Shown here piece by piece: positions 43,402 through 51,748 of a stretch of 64,000 nucleotides of DNA. Below the pieces are notes generated by a model. It had not been told where the DNA came from and searched no databases. It saw only the letters and a program-made list of their open reading frames with translations. A program made the translations under genes and the position numbers. The DNA comes from Sulfuritalea sp. (lineage in GTDB: Bacteria; Pseudomonadota; Gammaproteobacteria; Burkholderiales; Rhodocyclaceae), in assembly GCA_016716965.1 (NCBI GenBank), contig JADJUP010000003.1, positions 124,001 through 188,000 of the forward strand, read 5' to 3'. The first letter of the stretch is position 1; each line of letters starts with the position of its first letter.

Positions 43402-44034
43402 ATGACGCACGCCCGCAAGGTCGAACTGAGCGCCTCGGAAGATCGCCTCGAACAGCTGATTGCCGAGCGCCTGCGTCCCGGTGCGGACAAGGCGCAGATC
43501 GACGAGCGCATCTGGGACCTGTTCGGCGAGGAATGGGCGGTGATGTTCACCGACCTGGTCGGTTTCTCGAACGGCGTCACCTCCTTCGGCATCATCCATT
43601 TCCTGCAGGTGATCCACGAGTCGCACCGCCTGCTGATCCCCTGCATCGACCGCCACGACGGCATCCTGCTCAAGACCGAAGGCGACAGCCTGATGGTCAT
43701 CTTCCGCAAGGTGGACAAGGCCATCGACTGCGCCTGCGAAATGCAGCGCTTGTGCCAGGAGTACACCGCCGATTGCGAGCCGGCCGAACAACTGGCACTC
43801 GGCGTGGGCCTGGGCTTCGGCCGCCTGCTGCGCATCGGCGACCGCGATGTATTCGGTGGTGAGGTGAATGCGGCAGCCAAGCTCGGCGAGGACATTGCCA
43901 CCGCCCAAGAAATCCTGGTGACCGGCGCAGTACGCGACGCCGCCGGGCCGGGCCGCGCTTTCGAGCCGATCTCGCAGATACCGCCGGGTGCCAGTTCCGC
44001 CTTTCGCTTGGTTCGGACCGACGCGAGGGGCTAG
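43402..44034 (+). CDS. class III adenylate/guanylate cyclase domain protein
   Basis: The 210-residue protein is almost only a class III cyclase catalytic domain: VMFTDLVGFSNGVTSFG with the metal-binding Asp, LLKTEGDSLMVIF with the second Asp, and FGGEVNAAAKLGE. No sensor domain is visible. The ATG at 43402 follows GGAAGG. It is downstream of modC but separated by 89 bases, so probably a separate unit. Confidence 0.86.
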   Translation: MTHARKVELSASEDRLEQLIAERLRPGADKAQIDERIWDLFGEEWAVMFTDLVGFSNGVTSFGIIHFLQVIHESHRLLIPCIDRHDGILLKTEGDSLMVIFRKVDKAIDCACEMQRLCQEYTADCEPAEQLALGVGLGFGRLLRIGDRDVFGGEVNAAAKLGEDIATAQEILVTGAVRDAAGPGRAFEPISQIPPGASSAFRLVRTDARG

Positions 44035-44294
44035 ACGTGGCGCTGGCGGACAAGCGGCCGGAAACTTCGGCGCTGCCGCAAACCGGACTCCGTATCGACC
44101 TCGCCACGTAGCCGCCCTGCCGGGCGAGTTGCTTGCGCTGGAAAGCGACTTCACGCCGCAAACGGGAACAGCAGATTGCCGCGCCAGATCCTTGACCAGA
44201 CGGACCTTGGTCGCCCGGCGCTTCCACCAGACGCCGGGATTCGAAGAGTCGGCGCTGGTGGTACGGCGATTCAGGATCGGGCGGGGCGCCTGAC
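44035..44294. other. intergenic region between convergent genes
   Basis: This 260-base stretch has no supported gene. It contains repeat copy 10 and a weakly similar stretch near 44061. Open frames here lack start sites and recognisable motifs. Confidence 0.6.
44244..44268 (+). repeat. dispersed 25-bp repeat, copy 10
   Basis: AAGAGTCGGCG, CTGGTGGT, ACGGCG. It lies 27 bases beyond the end of the broken transglutaminase gene. Confidence 0.82.
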
Positions 44295-45175
44295 TCACCC
44301 CGGAGCAGGCGGTCCATCGGTGGACAAGGCTCGCGCGACATGCTGCGGCACTACCAGTTGGCCCGCCGCATTGGGAATGGCCTCGATCTGGATTACGGGC
44401 ACCGCACCGCGCACGCCGCCGAAGATGGTGGAGAACGCCGTGTCTGCCGCGTCGCGGCCGGTGCCCAGCCTGACGAAGCCCATGGGAATAGCCACGCCCG
44501 AGGGGTCGAACAGGTACCAGCGGTCGCCGAGGTAGACCTCGACGCAGGCGTGGAAATCGGTCGGGCCGAGCGCGGGATCGGCCCCGGAATCGATGGTCGC
44601 GGCGAAGCGCGCGGGGAATGTTGACGGCGCGGCACAGCGCGATCATCAGGTGGGCGAAATCGCGGCAGACGCCGACTTCCTCGACCAGGGTGTCGATCGC
44701 CGTCGTGTTGCCGGTCGATGAATTTGAGCGAAAGGTGACACGATTCAAGACCCAGTCGCGAATGGCCTGTACCCGCGCGTAACCCTGGCGCAGCTGCCCG
44801 AACTCCTTGACCGCGAGGCCGGTGCAGGCGGTCCGACTGGCAATAGCGGCTGGGGTAGAGGTAAGGCAGCACGGATCCCGGCAGTCTTTCCACCGGCACT
44901 TCTTCGAGCTGCGCCGGCAGCGCGCTGAAATGATCGATGTCCACCGTGGCCGCATAGCTCACCCGCAGGGCGCCGCCGAAGGCCTTGAGCCGCAGGAAGC
45001 GCGTCAGCGTCGCCGGGTCGGCATGCAGCGTCGGCAGCAGGGCCTGGCTGATGTCTAGAGATTCGCAGACCACTGTCTGATGGGCAGTCTGCGCGGCATG
45101 GATGCTGAAAATGAAATCGCAGCCGGGCGCATCGATCTGGTAATCCAGCGCTATCGAGAACTTGAGGCGGAGCAC
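44295..45175 (-). pseudogene. transglutaminase-like protein gene with two frameshifts
   Basis: Three frames join to one transglutaminase-family protein. 45175 to about 44830 encodes the N-terminal beta domain (FSIALDYQIDAPGCDFIFSIHAA to PSRYCQSDR). A second frame carries the catalytic Cys region (WVLNRVTF, VGVCRDFAHLMIALCRAVNIP). From a G4 run at 44613-44616 a third frame carries the His/Asp region (DFHACVEVYLGDRWYLFDPSG) to the stop at 44295. Correcting two single-base indels gives about 293 residues. It is either a recent pseudogene or affected by sequence errors. Start is GTG. Nothing ties it to nitrogen fixation. Confidence 0.78.
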
Positions 45176-45266
45176 GGCGGACCTTCGGTGGGGAGTTGGC
45201 CCATGCTAACCGCTTGCGGGCAGGCATTCTGCGCGCCGGCGCACACGGCCCGCGCTGCGGAGGGAT

Positions 45267-46236
45267 TCAGAAGCCGTAAGGCCGGTAGAGCCAGTCCTTG
45301 ACGATTTCGGCGTCGCGGTCGGGCAGGTAGCGGAAGCCGGATTGCACGTCGTCGATCACGGCATTGGCCAGGGCGTGCGGCACGCTGCGCAGGGTCAGCA
45401 TGTGGAAGAACCAGGCCATCGGGTAGCCGACCGCCTTGTCGTAGCGCGCCAGGGCATCGTGCAGGGCCAGGCCCTGGCTGCCGAAGCCGGCGGCGAATTT
45501 TGGCGCGGCGCCGTTCAGCGCGGCCACCGGCGTGGCGTTGAGGATGGTCTGCTTGTAGCGGTCGAGGTGTTCGCGCACGGCGAGCACCCAGTGGTTGGAG
45601 AACTGCGTCGCGCACCGGCACTGCTTTGTTCCCAGGCGTCGACGAAGCGATGCACCGGCTGCGGATCGGGTTTCTGCGCGCGCATGCGATCGAGGAAGGC
45701 GGTGACCGGCGTCAGCCGCCGCAGCGTGAGAAAGGCCGCGCCCAGCGGCTGGACGTGGCCGGGGCAGGCGCTGTCGCCGTGGCGCGGATCCACCAGGTCT
45801 TCGATCCCGGAGGGGGCGCGTCGGCATCGAACAGAGGGTGGCAGGCCACTTCCTGCAGTTCCTCGATCTCGATCTGGACGAAGTCGGTGGCGCCGTTGCC
45901 GGTGGCCGCGACGAGATAGCGGGTGCGGCCGTTGAGGCGCGTGGCGCGCAGCTCGCGGCCGGCAAAGTCGTCGCAGAGCGCGGCCATGTCGTCGTCGCGC
46001 GCCGCCAGCTCGGTTTCCGCCCAGTGTTCGAGGTCGTCGGCGATGTGGTGGCCGCTCCCGTCGACCACGCCGCCCAGGCGATACCAGCCACCACGGGCCA
46101 GCACTTCGCGAAACGCCAGGTCTGGCGCCAGCGCTCCCAGCTCCTTCGCCAGCACGCCCGGTCCGGCCGAGGCCGGAAGCCGCAGGCAAAGCTCGGCGAT
46201 GCGCCGTGACAGGTCGTCCCAGTGCGTGGTGCTCAA
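45267..46236 (-). pseudogene. nif-linked protein of unknown family, with two frameshifts
   Basis: The coding signal changes frame at a G5 run (45822-45826) and again near 45621-45632. Joined, it gives about 320 residues beginning STTHWDDLSRRIAELCLRL, with RTRYLVAATGNGATDFVQIEIEELQEVACHPLF, then GIEDLVDPRHG, then TQFSNHWVLAVREHLDRYKQTILNATP and ending DWLYRPYGF. I do not recognise the family. The TTG start overlaps the lrv stop, so it belongs to the end of the nifHDK transcription unit. Confidence 0.65.
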
Positions 46237-47006
46237 TTGGCGCGCTCCGGATGGCCGTGGCCATGCTGCAGCCGCTGCCAGGCGGCCTGGCGCACTTCGG
46301 CCTCGGGGTCGTCGAGATGGCGGCGCACGGCGGCCACAGGGGCGCGCTCGACGGCGGCGAGGCGTACCAGCCAGTCCTCGTCCTCCAGCATGCGTTCAGC
46401 ATCGGCGGCGAGGGCGCGGCTGGCGACGATGCGCCTTACCTCGGCTTCATGGTCGAAAAGCAGGCGCCCCAGGGCGAAGGCCGGCAGGCGTTGGGCCACC
46501 GTCTTGCGCACCTCGCGCTCGGGGTCGGCGGCGAGCTTGGGCAGCTTGCCATGCGGCAGGCGCCGGGCGACCACCACGCGCACCATGTAGTCGGGGTCGC
46601 GCGCCAGCGGCATCAGGCGTTCCGGATCCAGCCGGTGCGCCACGCCGATGCGCACTTCGCGGTCGGGATCCTGCATCAGCGCCTCGAGTTGTTCCGGCGG
46701 CAGGCGCGTGGCGACCACGCGGCGCACCGCCTCGTCGCGGTCCTCGATGAGCGCGACGATGGAATCGAGCGGCGCATGGCGCGCAGCAATGGCGCGACGT
46801 TCCCAATGGTCGTCGCCAAGGTAGGCCTCGGCCTGGTCGGGGTGCTGACGGAAGAAGCGGTCCATGCGCCGGCCGCTGTGGGCGGCGGCGCAAACGTCCT
46901 GCGGATCGCAGTCGCCCGCCGCCAGCAGCGTGCCGGCATGACGGCACCCGGCGCAGGGGTCGGCGCCGCTGACGGCGGCAGCGCGGGGGTGGCGTTCAGT
47001 CCGCAT
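46233..47006 (-). CDS. leucine-rich-repeat-variant (LRV) Fe-S protein
   Basis: The 257-residue protein has an N-terminal Cys cluster (CAGCRHAGTLLAAGDCDPQDVC, Cys-x2-Cys-x11-Cys-x5-Cys) and then about eight ~24-residue helical repeats with EVR/LARD patterns (DEAVRRVVATRLP, DREVRIGVAHRLD, DYMVRVVVARRLP, EREVRKTVAQRLP). This is the architecture of the 4Fe-4S LRV protein encoded near nif genes in Azotobacter. Its role is unknown. It is intact although its neighbours on both sides are frameshifted. Confidence 0.87.
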   Translation of the reverse strand: MRTERHPRAAAVSGADPCAGCRHAGTLLAAGDCDPQDVCAAAHSGRRMDRFFRQHPDQAEAYLGDDHWERRAIAARHAPLDSIVALIEDRDEAVRRVVATRLPPEQLEALMQDPDREVRIGVAHRLDPERLMPLARDPDYMVRVVVARRLPHGKLPKLAADPEREVRKTVAQRLPAFALGRLLFDHEAEVRRIVASRALAADAERMLEDEDWLVRLAAVERAPVAAVRRHLDDPEAEVRQAAWQRLQHGHGHPERAN

Positions 47007-47276
47007 CGTCGGCGCGCAGGCCGACCACCAGTCCGCTGGCAGCATCCGCTTCGCGCGTGAGGCGCACGCAATGCTCGCCGGCATCGAGGTAGTAGAGGTG
47101 GCAACGGGCGCTCTCGTGCGCCGCGGGCATGTGGGCGGCACGTCGTCGTCACTGCAGACGACCACGCGCAAGCCGTCGAACTTGCTGCGCAACTGCGTTT
47201 GCAGGTCGATGTCCGCCAGCCGCGGGTTGGCCGCGGCGACGTAATCGGCAACGAGCGCGAGCAGGGTCGGTTCCAT
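46996..47276 (-). pseudogene. small nif-cluster protein with one frameshift
   Basis: From ATG 47276 the frame reads EPTLLALVADYVAAANPRLADIDLQTQLRSKFDGLRVVVCSDDDVPP, then after a G3 run at 47133-47135 the continuation (HMPAAHESARCHLYYLDAGEHCVRLTREADAASG) is in another frame and stops at 46996. One missing base explains it. The joined ~94-residue product lies between nifY and lrv; function unknown. Confidence 0.6.
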
Positions 47277-47980
47277 CAGCTTTCCTCGGCCGCTTCGGTG
47301 AACTTCGCCAGCGAGCCGGCCTCGACGCCCATGGCGCGGGCCAGCCAGGGCGGCGGCGAGTTCAGCGCCTGCTGCAGTTGCAGCAGCGTACTTGCCGCCG
47401 TACCGCCAGCGCCGACTTTCAGGGTGCACGCCGGCGCGCACCACCTTGGCGGTGGCCGGCCCGCCGATCGATTGCACGTGACCACCTGGCAGTCCTTGAT
47501 CAGTTCCGCGCGCGCGACATTGCGATCCTCGGCGTGGTCGGCTTCCAGCGTCGGCCGGATGTCGACCAGGCGCAATGCTGCCGGCGAGACCTGGTAGACC
47601 AGGAAGCGTTCGCAGGAGCCGAAGTGGCCGTCGAGTTCCCCGCCGTTGTTGGAGGCGCAGGCGACGCGGATCGAGCCGGGCAGGTCGCCATCGGCATAGG
47701 GCGCCACGGCCGGCAGGTCGCTGCCGCTGACGCCCTCGCCCCAGAGCAGGCGCACGGCCTGCTTGAGGTTGTCGCGCGGGACACCGGTGGCGATCACGTC
47801 GTCGCCCTGCAGGATCATCTGCAGGTCGGCGACGGTGACGGACTTCAGCTTGGTCTCGGTCAGCGGCAGGTCGAGCCGTTCCGCCAGGGCCGAAACCAGG
47901 TCGCGCGGCGCGACATCGTCCAGTTCGCGCGCCGCCAGCGCAATGCGGAGTGCCGCTTCGCGGGTGATGGATACAGACAC
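47276..47980 (-). CDS. nifY: NifY/NafY-type apo-dinitrogenase-binding protein, locally frameshifted
   Basis: The 234-residue frame has the NafY/NifY N-terminal domain (ITREAALRIALAARELDD, LLWGEGVSGSDLP) and the NifX-like cofactor domain (GSIRVACASNNGGELDGHFGSCERFLVYQVS). Between about 47425 and 47480 the expected sequence QSIGGPATAKVVRAGVHP is in another frame, so two compensating single-base shifts are needed, after which the original frame returns at a dispersed repeat copy (LKVGAGGTAAST) and continues to LARAMG. NifY binds apo-dinitrogenase and cofactor. Start is GTG with a GGAGT ribosome site. Confidence 0.82.
   Translation of the reverse strand: MSVSITREAALRIALAARELDDVAPRDLVSALAERLDLPLTETKLKSVTVADLQMILQGDDVIATGVPRDNLKQAVRLLWGEGVSGSDLPAVAPYADGDLPGSIRVACASNNGGELDGHFGSCERFLVYQVSPAALRLVDIRPTLEADHAEDRNVARAELIKDCQVVTCNRSAGRPPPRWCAPACTLKVGAGGTAASTLLQLQQALNSPPPWLARAMGVEAGSLAKFTEAAEES
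47396..47420 (-). repeat. dispersed 25-bp repeat, copy 11, inside nifY
   Basis: On the minus strand: GAAAGTCGGCG, CTGGCGGT, ACGGCG, read by nifY as KVGAGGTA at residues about 188-195. Its upstream edge coincides with the point where the nifY frame returns. Confidence 0.82.
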
Positions 47981-48015
47981 GGGGTACTCCTTTCGAGCGC
48001 AGCGAGCTGCATGGT

Positions 48016-48046
48016 CGCCTCCTCCTTGAGGAGGAGGCCGGGAGGA
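48016..48046. repeat. CCTCC-type hairpin element between nifY and ferredoxin
   Basis: CCTCCTC, CTT, GAGGAGG and a following GGCCGGGAGGAGG tract. The preceding 16 bases TTTCGAGCGCAGCGAG (47993-48008) recur exactly at 62278-62293 beside a similar G-rich hairpin. Confidence 0.5.
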
Positions 48047-48061
48047 GGTGGGCGTCAGAAT

Positions 48062-48089
48062 TGCATCGTGTTCAGATGAACACGATGCA
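48062..48089. terminator. perfect palindrome spanning the ferredoxin stop
   Basis: TGCATCGTGTTCA, two bases, TGAACACGATGCA: a 13-bp perfect stem that includes the last codons and stop of the ferredoxin gene. It may terminate transcription or stabilise the 3' end; there is no T run. Confidence 0.65.
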
Positions 48090-48269
48090 GGCGTCGCCGG
48101 CCGGGCAGGCGTCGAGGCAGGCCGGGGAATCGTGCTCGCCTTCGCACTCGGTGCAGGTGTCGACGTTGATCTTGTAGATGCCGCCCTTGTCGGTGATCGA
48201 CGTGGTCGGGCAGACCGGTTTGCAGTCGCCGCAGGAGGTGCATTCGGCCTGGATGATTTTCATTGCCAT
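48072..48269 (-). CDS. nif-associated ferredoxin (2x 4Fe-4S)
   Basis: The 65-residue ferredoxin has CTSCGDCKPVCPTTS and a second, expanded motif CTECEGEHDSPACLDACP, as in the FdxN-like proteins downstream of nifT. It is a likely electron carrier in nitrogen fixation. It follows nifT by 21 bases. Confidence 0.92.
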   Translation of the reverse strand: MAMKIIQAECTSCGDCKPVCPTTSITDKGGIYKINVDTCTECEGEHDSPACLDACPAGDACIVFI

Positions 48270-48290
48270 GAGGATTCTCCCGATTACAGG

Positions 48291-48515
48291 TTATTCAGCC
48301 GCATCCACCCGCCGCGCCCGCAGCGAGATGGGGAAGCGCGCAGGCAGCGCCTGCGGCTCGATGTAATAGACGCCACCGTTGTTGAGCCGGATCTCGCCGC
48401 CCCACTTGTCGGTACTGTCGAACTCCATCGTGACGATGGCATCCTCCAGGTCGCGCTTGGGCAGGTAGAACGAGTAGGCACCGGCGGCGTTCTTGCCGAC
48501 CATGATGTTGGCCAT
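48291..48515 (-). CDS. nifT: NifT/FixU protein
   Basis: The 74-residue protein (MANIMVGKNAAGAYSFYLPKRDLEDAIVTMEF, WGGEIRLNNGGVYYIEP) matches NifT, a small protein of unknown function that follows nifK in many diazotrophs. Confidence 0.94.
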   Translation of the reverse strand: MANIMVGKNAAGAYSFYLPKRDLEDAIVTMEFDSTDKWGGEIRLNNGGVYYIEPQALPARFPISLRARRVDAAE

Positions 48516-48535
48516 GTGACTTTCCTTCGCAAGGT

Positions 48536-48561
48536 GACGGGAAGGGCAAGCCCTTCCCGTC
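48536..48561. repeat. nifK-nifT intercistronic hairpin
   Basis: GACGGGAAGGGC, AA, GCCCTTCCCGTC: a perfect 12-bp stem 8 bases after the nifK stop. It may protect the upstream nifHDK message or reduce read-through into nifT. Confidence 0.75.
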
Positions 48562-48569
48562 GGTCGCAA

Positions 48570-50138
48570 TCAACGAACCAGATCGAAGTTGTAGTCGGTG
48601 GTGGCCATCCCCATGGTGTCGGCGTCGAGCTTTTCCAGCACCGCGTTCACCAGCGTGGTCACGACCTGCATGGCGCCTTCGTAGCCGATCGTCGTCTGCC
48701 GGTGCAGGTGGTGACGGTCGAACAGCGGAAAGCCGATGCGGATCAGCGGTACCTCGAACTCCTTGCCCTTGTGCAGGGTGTCGCGCTGGATGAACTTGCC
48801 ATAGCTGTTGCCGATCAGGAAATCCGGCTTGTCGGTGAAGCACAGGCTGCGCAGGTGCCAGAGGTCGGCGCCCATGTAGACCTTGCCATTGACACCGAAG
48901 GGGCTCTCGGCCAGCAGGGCTTCCATGGCCTTCTTCCAGCGCTTGCCGCCGTTGTGGCAGACCACGTGGGTCGGTTCGGCGCCACATTCCATGAGGATCT
49001 TGACCATGCCCATGAGGAAGTCGGGATCGCCGTAGAGGGCGAACTTCTTGCCGTGCAGCCAGGCGTGCGAATCGGCCATCAGGTCGACCAGGCGGCCGCG
49101 TTCGACGGCGAGCGACTCGGGGATCGGCTTGCCGGTGAGTTCGGACACTTTCATCAGGAAATCGTCGGTCCAATCCACGCCCATCGGAATGTTGAGCTTG
49201 GGCACCTCGTGGTTCCAGGTGTTCTCGACATACTTCTTGGTCTTTTCAAGCTGCCAGGGCTGGATCAGGATGGTGCTGATGGCGTTCGGCGCGTCCTTGA
49301 TTTCGGCCTGGGTGGTGCCGCCGGCATACATGCGGAACTCGCCGTCGGACGGGGTGTCGAGCACTTCGGTGGGGTCCGACATCAGCGTCGCCTCGACGCC
49401 CATCTCGGCCATCATGCGCTTGATGACGCGGAAGTTGCCCAGGTAGGTCTCGAAGCCGGGAACGAAGTTGAGCTTCTTGTTGGAGCCGATCACCTTGCCT
49501 TCCATGGTGTTCAGCGTGAAGGACCGGATGATGCCTTCGAACATGTTGTCCCAGCCCGTGGTGTGCGAACCGACGAAGGAGGGCGTGTGGGCGAAGGGCA
49601 CCGGGAAATCCTGCGGGATGTGACCTTCCTTCTTGGTGTTGTTGATGAAGGCGTTGAGGTCGTCGCCGATCACCTCGGCCATGCAGGTGGTCGATACCGC
49701 GATCATTTCCGGCTTGTACAGGGCGCGGGCATTCTCCAGGCCGTCGTACATGTTCTTCTGGCCGCCGAACACCGCTGCGTCCTCGGTCATCGAGTCCGAA
49801 ACGCAGGAGATCGGCTCCTTGAAGTGGCGGTTGAAGTAGGTGCGGAAGTAGGACACGCAACCCTGCGAGCCATGCACGTAGGGCAGGGTCTTCTCGAATC
49901 CCAGGGCGCACAGGACAGCACCCAGTGGCTGGCAGGCCTTGGCCGGATCGACCGTCAGCGCCTCGCGCTTGAAGTTGAGTTCCTGGTATTCCCTGGTCGT
50001 GGTCCAGTTGAAGACTTCCTGTACCTTGGCGGCGGGGTGCTTTTCCTCGAACAGGTCCTGCTTGTTCTTCAGCGAGGTCTGGTAGTCGGCGTCGCCGAAC
50101 AGCGGGAAACAGGGCTTGATTTCATCTACGGTTTGCAT
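48570..50138 (-). CDS. nifK: nitrogenase MoFe protein beta subunit NifK
   Basis: The 522-residue subunit has the P-cluster Cys ligands in PLGAVLCALGFEKTLPYVHGSQGCVSYFRTYFNRHFKEP and AVSTTCMAEVIGDDL and the C-terminal DYNFDLVR. It pairs with NifD to form dinitrogenase. The ATG at 50138 gives MQTVDEIKPCFPLF, the usual N-terminus. Confidence 0.99.
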   Translation of the reverse strand: MQTVDEIKPCFPLFGDADYQTSLKNKQDLFEEKHPAAKVQEVFNWTTTREYQELNFKREALTVDPAKACQPLGAVLCALGFEKTLPYVHGSQGCVSYFRTYFNRHFKEPISCVSDSMTEDAAVFGGQKNMYDGLENARALYKPEMIAVSTTCMAEVIGDDLNAFINNTKKEGHIPQDFPVPFAHTPSFVGSHTTGWDNMFEGIIRSFTLNTMEGKVIGSNKKLNFVPGFETYLGNFRVIKRMMAEMGVEATLMSDPTEVLDTPSDGEFRMYAGGTTQAEIKDAPNAISTILIQPWQLEKTKKYVENTWNHEVPKLNIPMGVDWTDDFLMKVSELTGKPIPESLAVERGRLVDLMADSHAWLHGKKFALYGDPDFLMGMVKILMECGAEPTHVVCHNGGKRWKKAMEALLAESPFGVNGKVYMGADLWHLRSLCFTDKPDFLIGNSYGKFIQRDTLHKGKEFEVPLIRIGFPLFDRHHLHRQTTIGYEGAMQVVTTLVNAVLEKLDADTMGMATTDYNFDLVR

Positions 50139-50151
50139 CTTGGTCTCCTTG

Positions 50152-50180
50152 GCCCGCGCCACTCATCCGTGGCCGCGGGC
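50152..50180. repeat. nifD-nifK intercistronic hairpin
   Basis: GCCCGCGCCAC, six bases, GTGGCCGCGGGC pairs with one bulged base. It sits between the nifD stop and the nifK start. Confidence 0.65.
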
Positions 50181-50203
50181 AGAGGTTGATCGAAGTATTG
50201 CGT

Positions 50204-51679
50204 TCAGGCGGCCTTCTTCAGCTCTTCCGTCTCCGGCAGCTTCTTCCACGGCGGCGTCTGCTTGCTCCAGCACGGGTTGCTGATCGCCATGTCCATGTCG
50301 CGGGCGAAGATGGCGAAGCCGTCGTAGCCGTGGTACGGACCGGAGTAGTCCCAGGAGTGCATCTGGCGCAGCGGGATGCCCATCTTCTGGAACACGTACT
50401 TCTCCTTGATGCCGGAACCGACCAGGTCGGGCTTCAGCTTCTTGACGAACTCCTCCAGCTCGAAGCCGGTGGCATCGTCATAGAGCAGCGTGGCGTTGCC
50501 CATTTCCTTGATGGTGCGGTCGTAGTCGTCGCCGTGGGCGAACTCGTAGCCGGTGCCGATGACTTCCATGCCGAGGTCCTCATAGGCGCCGATGACGTGG
50601 CGCGGACGCAGGCCGCCGACGTAGAGCATCACGGTCTTGCCCTGCAGGCGCGGCTTGTACTTGTCGATCACGGCCTGCATCATCGGCTGGTACTTGGCGA
50701 TCACGCGCTCGGCACCTTCCTTGATGCTGTCGTCGAAGCGTGCGGCGATGGCGCGCAGGCTTTCAGCCACCTTGGTCGGGCCGAAGAAGTTGTACTCCAG
50801 CCAGGGTATGCCGTACTTCTCTTCCATGTGGCGGCTGATGTAGTTCATCGAGCGGTAGCAGTGGAGGAGGTTGAGCTTGACCTTGGGCGTCTTTTCCATT
50901 TCCGCCAGGGTGCCGTCGCCGGACCACTGGGAAACCACGCGCAGGCCCATTTCCTCGATCAGGATGCGGCTGGCCCAGGCGTCGCCGCCGATGTTGTAGT
51001 CGCCGATGATGGATACGTCATAGGGCGTCGATTCGAACGGTGCGCCGTCGCGGGCGTCGAGCACCCAGTCGCGGATCGCATCGTTGGCGATGTGGTGGCC
51101 GAGCGACTGCGAAACGCCGCGGAAGCCTTCGCAGCGCACCGGGACGATGGGCTTGTTGATTTCCTTGGCGCCCTTCTTTGAGACCGCTTCGATGTCGTCG
51201 CCGATCAGGCCGATCGGGCATTCCGACTGCACCGAGATGCCCTTGTGCAGCGGGAACAGCAGTTCGACTTCGTTGATCAGCTTGGCCAGCTTCTTGTCGC
51301 CGCCGAAGACGATGTCCTTCTCCTGGAAGTCCGAGGTGAAGTTCATGGTGCCGAAGGTGTCGATGCCGGTGGTGCCGACGTAATAGTTGCGGCGGCCGGC
51401 GCGCGAGTACTGGCCGCAGCCTACGGGGCCGTGGGAAATGTGGATCATGTCCTTGATCGGGCCCCAGACCACGCCCTTGGAACCGGCGTAGGCGCAGCCG
51501 CGCACGGTCATCACGCCGGGCAGCGACTTGCGGTTGGAGGTGATGCACTTCTTCGACTGCTCGACCGTCTGGTCGTTGACCGCCAGGTGCTTGGCGCGGT
51601 CCTTTTTGGCCTTTTCCGGATAAACCTCGAGCACCTCCTGGATCAGGGCCTCGGTTTGTTCGCGTGTCAGTGTGGTCAT
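50204..51679 (-). CDS. nifD: nitrogenase MoFe protein alpha subunit NifD
   Basis: The 491-residue subunit has P-cluster ligands (RGCAYAGSKGVVWG, GPVGCGQYS, ECPIGLIGDD), the FeMo-cofactor Cys (LLHCYRSMNY) and His (MHSWDYSGPYHGYDGFAIFARD). The ATG at 51679 starts MTTLTREQTEALIQEVLEVYP. Confidence 0.99.
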   Translation of the reverse strand: MTTLTREQTEALIQEVLEVYPEKAKKDRAKHLAVNDQTVEQSKKCITSNRKSLPGVMTVRGCAYAGSKGVVWGPIKDMIHISHGPVGCGQYSRAGRRNYYVGTTGIDTFGTMNFTSDFQEKDIVFGGDKKLAKLINEVELLFPLHKGISVQSECPIGLIGDDIEAVSKKGAKEINKPIVPVRCEGFRGVSQSLGHHIANDAIRDWVLDARDGAPFESTPYDVSIIGDYNIGGDAWASRILIEEMGLRVVSQWSGDGTLAEMEKTPKVKLNLLHCYRSMNYISRHMEEKYGIPWLEYNFFGPTKVAESLRAIAARFDDSIKEGAERVIAKYQPMMQAVIDKYKPRLQGKTVMLYVGGLRPRHVIGAYEDLGMEVIGTGYEFAHGDDYDRTIKEMGNATLLYDDATGFELEEFVKKLKPDLVGSGIKEKYVFQKMGIPLRQMHSWDYSGPYHGYDGFAIFARDMDMAISNPCWSKQTPPWKKLPETEELKKAA

Positions 51680-51696
51680 CCTGCTTCTCCTTGTCG

Positions 51697-51725
51697 GGCG
51701 CCGGCACTCATATGTGCACGGCGCC
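51697..51725. repeat. nifH-nifD intercistronic hairpin
   Basis: GGCGCCGGCAC, about six bases, GTGCACGGCGCC pairs with one bulge. Such a stem 3' of nifH is known to stabilise nifH mRNA in other diazotrophs; here this is inference. Confidence 0.65.
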
Positions 51726-51748
51726 AAGGGTTTGCGATTGATGGAGCT

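Noticed and set aside
48048..50189. A 713-codon open frame opposite nifK.
   Set aside because: Shadow of nifK, nifT and ferredoxin.
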